Source: Acidobacteriota bacterium
Lineage (GTDB): Bacteria; Acidobacteriota; Terriglobia; UBA7540
DNA length: 24,072 bases
Assembly: GCA_021827245.1 (NCBI GenBank)
Contig: JAKAWN010000030.1
Location: forward strand, 1 to 24,072
Reading direction: 5' to 3'
Part shown: piece after piece, positions 1-6,191 of the stretch
Layout: every line of letters starts with the position of its first letter
Numbering within the stretch: the first letter of the stretch is position 1
The notes under the pieces: generated by a model
What the model saw: only the letters and a program-made list of their open reading frames with translations
Databases searched by the model: none
Told to the model about the DNA's origin: nothing
Made by a program: the position numbers and the translations under genes

Positions 1-53
1 CCCTGGCCGACCGCCGCCTCAGCCCGCAGCGGCCGAGTCGTTCTTCTCGTTCG

Positions 54-107
54 GTTACATTCTAAATGGCCCGACGGATACATACGAAAGTTACATTCTT
101 ATATGGC
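54..107. repeat. Direct repeat pair, IS-end-like
   Basis: The 17-base GTTACATTCTAAATGGC at 54-70 recurs at 90-107 as GTTACATTCTTATATGGC, one period of 36 bases later. Closely spaced repeated units of this length occur inside the ends of some insertion sequences, notably the IS21 family. No transposase gene is intact nearby, so assignment to an IS end is a guess; the repeat itself is directly visible. Confidence 0.45.
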
Positions 108-557
108 TTGACGCGGGGCCCCTCACGGACGAGTTGCCTCCACGGCAAGTCGTTCGGGCAGGGCCACGAACGTCTGCTTTGAGCGTAAGCTGGGGACCAG
201 ATCAAGAGCGAGAACTCTTCAGCAAAACACGTCGCACTCAAAGCGAAGATTCTCCCGAGGAATCGAAGGTTCCGATGTCAACCGACCAGGCAATGACCTT
301 CGGAGGAACGAGAAAGGGCCCCGACCGCGATGAGCCGGACAATTCGTCCGTGCCCCTCTCGCCCACCCGTTCGACGTTTGGCGCAAAACGGTTAAGTTCT
401 GTCTGGACAACGCTTCTCCCTTCAGCAGCTAGTCCGCGAAAAAGGCATGGCCCATTTAGCATCTTGGCCAAGGAGTTTCGGCTTCGCTTGGAGCGGCGAG
501 GACCCGGCCTGAAAGATCAGTCGCGACGGACTGACTTCCGGGGGCCCCGGCAGGGCA

Positions 558-779
558 GTGCTTCCGACGATAGTAGTCGACCTGAAGCGTCACCATCCAG
601 ATTTGCGTGTCCACGAGATCACCCAACTTCTGCGGGAACTGTCGTTTATGCCGATGGCCCCGGAGACCCTTCGTCGCACCTTACATGACGGACGAATTCC
701 AGACGAACGCACCCGAAATCCTTGGCAGGATCCTCTCAATTTTCGCTCGTTTGAGCCTTCCACGCTCGATCCGATGTGA
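558..779 (+). pseudogene. Possible transposase helix-turn-helix remnant
   Basis: A GTG-initiated frame of 73 codons contains about 50 residues resembling the N-terminal helix-turn-helix of many transposases and integrases: a basic-His-Pro stretch (KRHHPDLRVHEI), a leucine-rich helix, and a TLRR recognition-helix motif. No catalytic domain follows; the frame ends at a TGA after a low-complexity tail. If genuine it is a short fragment of a mobile-element gene. It could also be a chance open frame, as composition is the only support. Confidence 0.2.
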
Positions 780-920
780 AGGACCGAGATCTTCACTTTT
801 CGTCTGCCAAGCAAGGACCCTTACCTGATCGGCCTTTCGGATGATTGCCCTTTCGCCAGAAGATGAGGCTGGTGCGTCTCGCAGGCCAACGCCGGAGCAA
901 ACGGAGGTGGTATCTCATGA

Positions 921-1196
921 CAAGGGCTAGTACAAATGAGAACGTCACTGGCGAACCTCGCGGGCGATCAACAGAGGATGAAATCTCTGGAAGCTTCGGT
1001 TGCCCAGGCTCAGGAGGCGCTAAGATTGGAACGCCTCAAGTACCACGCTGGACGAAGCGAAATCAACTTTCTGCTCGATGCTGAGGCCGCATTGCTGACG
1101 AACGACTTGCTGCTGCGAGAGGCCCGCCGAGCTGTACAGATCGACAACTTGGCGCTCGAATTGAGTCTGGGGCCCATCACTCCGAATTCACTCTAG
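921..1196 (+). pseudogene. TolC-family outer-membrane efflux protein, C-terminal remnant
   Basis: The frame is open from just after a TGA (918-920) to the stop at 1194-1196 and encodes about 90 residues. The peptide is heptad-like and alanine/leucine-rich (SLEASVAQAQEALRLERL), then has the Y-x-A-G-x-S/E pattern, a LLDAEAALL helix and a short C-terminal helix ending ELSLGP. This is the layout of the last periplasmic helix pair of TolC/OprM-type outer-membrane channels, which are normally about 400-500 residues. The N-terminal three quarters are absent, so this is a relic. It lies on the presumed chromosomal side of the tRNA fragment and suggests a Gram-negative host. The ATG at 936 is probably not a real start. 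Confidence 0.55.
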
Positions 1197-1392
1197 CGTC
1201 GGTGACCCGGAGGGAGCGGAAAGCTGGCGCGCGCTGGGGGCAATCTCCTGAAACTACTGGAGATGCGTTGAAGTGTGGAAAGAGGGGGACATTATGGGAC
1301 GGTCGGACCCTGATCTTGTCGCGGAACGCCGACGGGCCCACCTGTGATCTGAGACAAGTAAGTTCAAGCTCTACCGTTCGGTTTGTCGAGGA

Positions 1393-1838
1393 GTTTTGGA
1401 ACACGTCGAGGTTGTTGAGGTGTTTTGGAACACCACACATATCCATCTGAATTGACAGCAACGTAATCCACTGATTGCAATGCGCTTGCAACGATTGGTG
1501 AAACCGACCTCGTGCTTGCCAAGCATGCGCGCGTTTTTAGCGATAAGTCCTTTATTTACAAAGAAGGTTCATCGCCCGTGGATCGAACTTGCCACGCCGA
1601 ATCACATGGTCTGTGCGATTCTATCGTGCTTCTAACTCGTTAATTATGATGATGTTGGTGGACCTGGAGGGGTTCGAACCCTCGACCTCATGACTGCCAG
1701 CAAACCGGCTAATTCTCAAGCTTTCCTTCCATTCCCTTATTTCTCATGGCCTTACACCAATTCGGGGCTTCTGCTTTCGCTCAGAGCAATAACCCCTTTT
1801 GAGCCTTTTAGATAGGGTTTTGGAACAGTTTTGGTACA
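1393..1838 (+). repeat. Four copies of an 11-bp motif flanking the tRNA scar
   Basis: GTTTTGGAACA occurs at 1393-1403, 1422-1432 and 1817-1827, and GTTTTGGTACA directly abuts the third copy at 1828-1838. All four are in the same orientation. The first two share a longer 17-base context (GAGG, A or T, then GTTTTGGAACAC). Short same-strand repeats on either side of a tRNA attachment site are typical of the arm-type binding sites of tyrosine recombinases. That role is inference. Confidence 0.4.
1656..1700 (-). tRNA. Truncated tRNA-Ala(GGC), 3' half only (attachment-site scar)
   Basis: Read on the - strand: an anticodon loop CTGGCAG (anticodon GGC, with U33 and A37), a 3' anticodon-stem strand TCATG, variable loop AGGTC, a perfect T-arm (GAGGG, TTCGAAC, CCCTC), acceptor 3' strand CAGGTCC, discriminator A and an encoded CCA. 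U70 in the acceptor strand would form the G3-U70 pair diagnostic of tRNA-Ala. Upstream of the anticodon loop the sequence no longer pairs: GTTTG is present where CATGA is needed, and no D-arm or 5' acceptor strand follows. The gene is therefore only a 3' half, as left when an element integrates with crossover at the anticodon loop. It cannot yield a functional tRNA. Confidence 0.75.
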
Positions 1839-1972
1839 GACGTTGACTGAGCTCGGGTAACTACCTTCACCCCCCGTTGCATGAGCTCGCTCAACGAATA
1901 GATATGCCCGACGACTTTGGGATGTGGAGAATTATTCTTTGTGCTGTATAAATCGCCTACTGGGCTAGAAAC

Positions 1973-2000
1973 TTGACGTTTAATAAATAATAGTTATATC
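1973..2000 (+). promoter_or_regulatory. Candidate promoter for the abiE pair
   Basis: A TTGACG -35-like hexamer at 1973-1978 is followed, after 16 bases of almost pure A/T, by TATATC at 1995-2000. The -35 matches consensus in 5 of 6 positions and the -10 in 4 of 6. Transcription would begin near 2007, so the ATG at 2007 would be almost leaderless and the ATG at 2034 more natural. AbiEi antitoxins usually repress their own promoter, but I did not find clear operator repeats. Confidence 0.35.
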
Positions 2001-2033
2001 CTGTGAATGGCAGATTTCTGCTGGGGCGACCTA

Positions 2034-2870
2034 ATGAGCACAGGTTATAACTCAAATTCAAAAACGATTGGGCCTCGGATGGCGCAACTGCTCACCGCGC
2101 TCTACGATCGCTCACAGACAACGTTTACCTTGCGAGACGTCGAGAGAATCACGGGCCTCCGTCCAAGCCTGGCCAGCAGTTTGATTCACAAAGCGGCTAG
2201 GCGCGGGTTAGTCTCCCGCTTGAGGCGCGGCCTCTTTGTCATCATTCCCTCGGAACTCGGAAGCGCCACTGAGTACTCAGGAAATCCTTATCTCGTCGCC
2301 CGTCAATTGGCCGGCGATGCCCAATATTTCATCTCTCATGCTTCCGCGATGGAACTCCATCGCATGGTGACCCAGCCCCAAATGGTCATTTTCGCTTCGA
2401 GCACAAAACGGCTACTTAGCCGCATGCTTCATGGAACCGAATTCCGCTTCGTTTTAATTAAGCCGGCGCATTATTTTGGCACGACAAAGCATTGGGTCAC
2501 CAAGCAGGAATTTGTACATGTCAGCAATCTTGAGCGGACCATCATTGACGGCATGCGGCAACCTGAATATTGCGGCGGCGTAACAGATGTCGCCAAGGCT
2601 CTTTGGATGCGCCACCAAGACATCGAGGCCGAGAAACTCGTGGACTACGCTCTTCGGCTTGGAGTAGGTGCCGTGTGCCGCCGTCTCGGCTACTTGCTCG
2701 GTCTCTATGGAATCGCGCCGGAAGCTCAGTTGAAAAGGCTACGCGATACACTTACCGCGACTTACGTTCGCCTCGACCCGACTTTGCCAATGGAAGGCCT
2801 ACACCTAGCGCGCTGGCGTCTTCAGTTGAATATAAGCCAGCAAGAACTCGAAGCAATCCGGGCAGCCTGA
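2034..2870 (+). CDS. abiEi: AbiEi family antitoxin / transcriptional regulator
   Basis: This 278-residue protein is the antitoxin and autorepressor of a type IV AbiE toxin-antitoxin pair. It begins with a winged helix-turn-helix (FTLRDVERITGLRPSLASSL then ARRGLVSRLRRGLFVI), followed by the AbiEi C-terminal domain, with the typical 'ISHASAMELH' segment and the 'NLERTIIDGMRQPEYCGG' motif preceding helices that contact the toxin or DNA. ATG 2034 is preferred because GGGG lies 7 bases upstream; an in-frame ATG at 2007 has no visible ribosome site and adds 9 residues. The stop abuts the start of the next gene, so the two are translationally coupled. In known AbiE systems the antitoxin does not bind the toxin directly but represses the promoter and counteracts the toxin's action. 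The family call is firm; the start is less so. Confidence 0.85.
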   Translation: MSTGYNSNSKTIGPRMAQLLTALYDRSQTTFTLRDVERITGLRPSLASSLIHKAARRGLVSRLRRGLFVIIPSELGSATEYSGNPYLVARQLAGDAQYFISHASAMELHRMVTQPQMVIFASSTKRLLSRMLHGTEFRFVLIKPAHYFGTTKHWVTKQEFVHVSNLERTIIDGMRQPEYCGGVTDVAKALWMRHQDIEAEKLVDYALRLGVGAVCRRLGYLLGLYGIAPEAQLKRLRDTLTATYVRLDPTLPMEGLHLARWRLQLNISQQELEAIRAA

Positions 2871-3701
2871 ATGATTCCACAACGAAATATCTCGTTGCTC
2901 TCGAACCGTCTGGCGAGACAAGGTGGTCGGCGGATCCGCGAGGACGTGCTCGAACGCGATTATTGCCTGGCTTGGTTCCTCACGGCGCTTGGAGGATCGG
3001 ATTTGCGAACGGTCCTCGCCCTAAAAGGAGGAACAGCCCTGAAGCGATGCTATTTCGCGGATTACCGCTTCTCCGAAGACCTCGACTTCACTCTTCGCGA
3101 GGCCGTCTCTTTTGACGACTTATTGCGCCGGTTGGAACACGTTTACGAGTCAGCCCGCGAAAGTTCCGGGATCGTTTTCGCATTCGATAGGCAAGATCGC
3201 CAAAGGCACGCCAACAGCTACATTTTCTATCTCGCATACACCGGCCCATTGCCGGTCGCAAATGACTTCAAAGTGGACGTCACACTCCAAGAGCGGCTGG
3301 TCTTTCCGCTTGAGCAGCGCCAGGTGCTTCGCGGTTACGACGAGTTCACGGATCTTCTTGAAGGGCGGTCGATCTATGCTTATTCGCTCGAAGAAATCGC
3401 GGCAGAAAAGATCGTTGCCTTGGCTGATCGGGCGCGCAACGAGCCGCGCGACCTCTACGACTTATGGTTCCTCACGGCGAACGAGGGTTTGGAGCTGAAT
3501 CACTTGGCCGACTCGATCCGCTGGAAACTTGAGTTTCGGGAACGTCAATTCGCAGGGCTCCAAGATGCCATCCTCGGCAAGGAGGCTAGGCTCAAAGCGC
3601 TGTGGTCCAAGCGCTTGGCATACCAGATGAGCACCTTGCCACCGTTCGAAGAAGTCTTTCGTGCAATGCGTCGAACGCTGCGCCGCTCCAACCTTCCCTG
3701 A
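2871..3701 (+). CDS. abiEii: AbiEii family nucleotidyltransferase toxin
   Basis: A 276-residue member of the DNA polymerase beta-like nucleotidyltransferase toxins. The catalytic signature is complete: K-G-G-T at 52-55, then S-E-D-L-D at 68-72 giving the two metal-binding aspartates D70 and D72, and a third acidic residue in K-V-D-V at 134-137 (D136). The C-terminal half carries the family motif E-K-I-V-A-L-A-D-R (179-187) and P-R-D-L-Y-D-L-W (192-199). Relatives such as MenT toxins add nucleotides to tRNA 3' ends and stop translation; the substrate of this one cannot be read from sequence. The ATG directly follows the abiEi TGA with no spacer. Length and motif order are normal, so the toxin looks active. 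It is the innermost intact gene at this island end. Confidence 0.9.
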   Translation: MIPQRNISLLSNRLARQGGRRIREDVLERDYCLAWFLTALGGSDLRTVLALKGGTALKRCYFADYRFSEDLDFTLREAVSFDDLLRRLEHVYESARESSGIVFAFDRQDRQRHANSYIFYLAYTGPLPVANDFKVDVTLQERLVFPLEQRQVLRGYDEFTDLLEGRSIYAYSLEEIAAEKIVALADRARNEPRDLYDLWFLTANEGLELNHLADSIRWKLEFRERQFAGLQDAILGKEARLKALWSKRLAYQMSTLPPFEEVFRAMRRTLRRSNLP

Positions 3702-4092
3702 GCCATTCGAGAATAGGCTTGCAGCCAATCCTGTTACTGCGGTTCCTCCTCCAATATGAAGTTGTGCGGACGAAACGAAGCCTGCCGGTAAATCGAAGAT
3801 GACTGATGGGGGCAGCATCCGGCACGGAGGCAACACTTCCTGGCACAGTCGTGCGCCAAAGCCCGGCCAATAGCCACACACCTGGTAGTGAGGCGCCTAC
3901 GACTGCTGCGATTGATGGCCTGCGACTAAAATCGTGTTCGGCGAGTTTCTCCGCCCCGATATAATAGCTGGGTCCTCCCGTAATTTAGCTCGGGAGTCGT
4001 TCACGAAGACGATGTCGTAAGTGCCTTCCGCCGCAATTGGCCAGTAAAAAGCCGCTTTCGGCTCTATCGTGCTAAAGTAACACCGAGTAGTG
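3702..4092. other. Intergenic region between abiE and the Wadjet operon
   Basis: About 390 bases with no + strand gene. It contains a perfect TATAAT at 3960-3965 and a 6-bp hairpin at 3975-3996, both discussed separately. On the - strand from about 4080 down to 3897 there is a short open frame with coding-like third positions (YDIVFVNDSRAKLREDP) but no recognised family; it may be a relic of a gene displaced when the Wadjet cassette arrived. I see no terminator with a clear T-tract after abiEii. Confidence 0.5.
3937..3996 (+). promoter_or_regulatory. Candidate promoter and leader hairpin for jetABCD
   Basis: TATAAT at 3960-3965 is a perfect -10 hexamer, but the -35 position 17 bases upstream (TTCGGC at 3937-3942) is weak. 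Ten bases downstream of the -10 lies an inverted repeat, CTCCCG at 3975-3980 and CGGGAG at 3991-3996, with a 10-base loop. It would fall at the start of the transcript or act as an operator. It lacks a T-run, so it is not a standard terminator. The jetA start is about 130 bases downstream. Confidence 0.3.
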
Positions 4093-5529
4093 ATGAGCCT
4101 TGGAACCCAGCTATTTCGCGAGGTCAGCCCCGATTTCTTCAGGGTACTCGCGAGCCCTTTGGCCAACCTCTATGTCGATGCACTGGATGCACTCGATCGG
4201 GAGGCCGCTGAAAGCCACCAAGGTCTAGATCGTGATGAGGCTCTGGCAGTCATCCAGCAGGTGCTTGAGCAGCACGTCGAAGCTGCTGAACTGGTGGACG
4301 AAGGTCCAGGAGCGGGGACAGCGCCGAACAGCAAGGCGCGATCCGTACTGGAAACGCTTCGAAAGGCCGGGTGGGTTCATGAAGAAGAGCGTTCAAACTG
4401 GCAAAGGCTCATCCATTTCGACCCCAACGGAATGTTATTGCTCGCCGCGCTCCGGAAAATTGCTTATCCTGAAGCCGCGGTATTCTCCGACAAACTTGTA
4501 AATGTCTGCGCCACGTTAGCGAACCGCCCAGCTCTTGCGGAAGATCCATGGGCACAGATTGAAAGCTGTGTCGCCAATGTCAAAATGGGCCTGGCTGAGC
4601 TGCGGGGGATGCAAAAGTCAATCGAGCGCCACACCAAACAACAACTGGCTGCCTCGACGCTGAAGGAGAATCTGGCAGTGCTTTTCGATCAGTTTGCAGA
4701 ACGGATCGGACGGACTTGTTACGCCCAACTCGTTCAAGCGCGATTGCCGTCAAAGCTGGCTTCTGCGCGCCGAAACCTGGACGAGATGGCGAACGACTTG
4801 GGCTTGCTGACCATAATGCAAACCGAAGTGATGCGGCGAGACTCAACCTTGTCGCCAGAAGCAGCCATGTCACGCGTAAGGATAAGGCTCAACGAGCTCC
4901 ATGAACAGCTTGATCATGTCGAACCGTTAGCGGATGCGATTGATCGGCGCACGGCGGATTTCGCACGCCGTTCGCAGGCACGTTTTCGCTACCTGCAGGA
5001 AACAGCCAGCGAGAATCGCGGGAGGATCCAGTGCTTTTTTGAGACAATCAATAGGCACTTTTCCGGTCAGCGCATGAGCGAGGCCGGCATGTCGAACATA
5101 GAGTTCCCGGCCCTTCTGCTCCATGACGTTCGAGTGCCGTGGGGTTTGGACTCGCTATACACTCCGCGTTTGCGACGCGCTGCGGGTGAGATCGAGCCGC
5201 TCGACGATTCCGATCAGCAGCAACAGGACAGAACACTTGCGCAGCTCGAAGGTGACATACGCGATTCGCTGACGGTAAGCCGCGCGAACCGGTATGTGAC
5301 AGAACTGCCAGGAAGCCATGGAGTAGTCTGGAGCTCGGCGGACTTGCTCCGCGAGCATGTTCACAATGATGACGACATTGGTGATTTGATTGCATGTTTG
5401 CTGCATGCGCGATCGGCGGACGCAAAGTACGAGATCAGAGTGCCTCGATGCGAAAATGAAACCGACAGCGGAGAGTTTGACTCGAAACTACCCTATCGGG
5501 TCGAGAGGTTTCTATTGGTGAAAAAATGA
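4093..5529 (+). CDS. jetA: Wadjet subunit JetA (kleisin-like, MksF type)
   Basis: 478 residues. In Wadjet, JetA is the kleisin-like subunit that bridges the JetC ATPase heads and recruits JetB. The N-terminus (LFREVSPDFFRVLASPLANLY) is the JetA-family opening, followed by a winged-helix-like part around residues 90-120 (L-R-K-A-G-W-V-H-E-E-E, then the H-F-D-P-N-G-M-L-L-L-A-A-L helix), long helices in the middle (roughly 140-320) and a C-terminal globular part. It does not resemble the DUF3375 form of type I Wadjet and fits the other JetA families better; the exact subtype is unsure. ATG 4093 is chosen over GTG 4090; no strong ribosome site precedes either. The final TGA overlaps the jetB start in an ATGA. 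Assignment rests on the N-terminal motif plus the unmistakable jetC/jetD neighbours. Confidence 0.85.
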   Translation: MSLGTQLFREVSPDFFRVLASPLANLYVDALDALDREAAESHQGLDRDEALAVIQQVLEQHVEAAELVDEGPGAGTAPNSKARSVLETLRKAGWVHEEERSNWQRLIHFDPNGMLLLAALRKIAYPEAAVFSDKLVNVCATLANRPALAEDPWAQIESCVANVKMGLAELRGMQKSIERHTKQQLAASTLKENLAVLFDQFAERIGRTCYAQLVQARLPSKLASARRNLDEMANDLGLLTIMQTEVMRRDSTLSPEAAMSRVRIRLNELHEQLDHVEPLADAIDRRTADFARRSQARFRYLQETASENRGRIQCFFETINRHFSGQRMSEAGMSNIEFPALLLHDVRVPWGLDSLYTPRLRRAAGEIEPLDDSDQQQQDRTLAQLEGDIRDSLTVSRANRYVTELPGSHGVVWSSADLLREHVHNDDDIGDLIACLLHARSADAKYEIRVPRCENETDSGEFDSKLPYRVERFLLVKK

Positions 5530-6191
5530 TGGGCAATGATAACAGTTCAACTCTAGCGGGTCCCCTAAGCCGCCTTTCTGAGAATGACCGCGAGCGACTT
5601 GGGGAAGCCTTACGCTATCTTCTTGCGCATGGTTCCATTCTCGGTCTCGAGCCTGCACAGTCTGATCTGTATCATTGGTCTTATCAGAATCGCACTTTTC
5701 TCGATGACCTTGCGGCTCTCCTTGACTTTAAGCTTCATTGGGATCACCAAGACCGAACCGTTCAAGCAGTGCCGGAAGGCCCTGCCTTCCTGCTACGGCT
5801 GCGGCTCGACGCCACGCTTGTTCTGCTGACACTCTGGTATGAGTTCGATACCGCTGTGCGTGATCGGGGCGAAACGCCTCCCGTTCGTTTGACGGCCCAA
5901 CAGTTGAACGACGCCTTAGCTTCAAAGTTCGAGCCGCTTCGGAAGAACCTGCCAAGTCAAACACGCTTACGCGAAATTCTATCGTTGGCCCAGCGAAAGA
6001 ATCTCTTAAGATTTACTCCGGATGCCGCACCCGAGCGTTTCATTATCGAAGTCTTACCGACGCTCAAGCGCGTGATTCCTTTTCAAGATATCGAAGAGTG
6101 GGCCAGGAACGCCGACCGATATATTACGGCAGCTAAGGAGCTGACCGTCGAAGTGGAGGAAGTCAACGAAAGCGGCGAGGAAGCGGAATGA
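5526..6191 (+). CDS. jetB: Wadjet subunit JetB (KITE-like, MksE type)
   Basis: A 221-residue protein in the slot and size range of JetB, the KITE-type winged-helix partner that dimerises on JetA. Early residues carry an L-R-Y-L-L-A-H-G-S-I-L segment, then 'FLDDLAALLDFKLHWD', a long leucine-rich helix (LLRLRLDATLVLLTLWYEFD) and a second winged-helix region ending in ERFIIEVLPTLKRVI, the DUF4194-like pattern. The C-terminus is acidic. Translation starts at ATG 5526 within the ATGA shared with jetA; a second ATG follows immediately. The stop overlaps the jetC start in another ATGA, so jetA-jetB-jetC are tightly coupled. Sequence conservation in this family is low, so much of the certainty comes from context. 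Confidence 0.8.
   Translation: MMGNDNSSTLAGPLSRLSENDRERLGEALRYLLAHGSILGLEPAQSDLYHWSYQNRTFLDDLAALLDFKLHWDHQDRTVQAVPEGPAFLLRLRLDATLVLLTLWYEFDTAVRDRGETPPVRLTAQQLNDALASKFEPLRKNLPSQTRLREILSLAQRKNLLRFTPDAAPERFIIEVLPTLKRVIPFQDIEEWARNADRYITAAKELTVEVEEVNESGEEAE

Larger units (their letters stand above)
1..920. other. Decayed non-coding region with gene fragments
   Basis: I see no intact gene here. Several short open frames exist on both strands, but none has a convincing start site or recognisable domain order. A pair of direct repeats lies at 54-107 and a short helix-turn-helix-like peptide at 558-779. The first 40 bases are about 82% G+C, clearly higher than what follows. The region looks like the eroded remains of older mobile or chromosomal sequence outside the defence island. 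Confidence 0.5.
1197..2006. other. Gene-free boundary region with tRNA scar and repeats
   Basis: No coding region is supported across roughly 800 bases. The stretch holds the truncated tRNA-Ala (1656-1700), four copies of an 11-bp GTTTTGG(A/T)ACA motif (1393-1838), a small hairpin at 1577-1596 and an AT-rich segment just before the AbiE genes. This is what an integration boundary of a genomic island usually looks like. No integrase gene is present here; for tRNA-targeted islands it usually sits at the end next to the intact tRNA, which would be outside the window to the right. Confidence 0.6.

Noticed and set aside
134..688. 184-codon open frame on the + strand
   Set aside because: No domain, composition rich in Arg/Ser/Pro as in a shadow frame, no ribosome site, and it overlaps other equally poor frames.
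858..917. Peptide reading R-P-T-P-E-Q-T-E-V-V-S-H-D, like the first motif of UvrD helicases
   Set aside because: Only about 20 residues before a stop, with no Walker A after it in any frame; too short to support.
1577..1596. Hairpin CGTGG...CCACG with GTTCGAT on the - strand, resembling a tRNA T-arm
   Set aside because: The loop is 10 bases rather than 7 and no acceptor, anticodon or D-arm can be placed around it.
3975..3996. Hairpin considered as the abiE terminator
   Set aside because: It is about 270 bases past abiEii, has a 10-base loop, and no T-run follows it.
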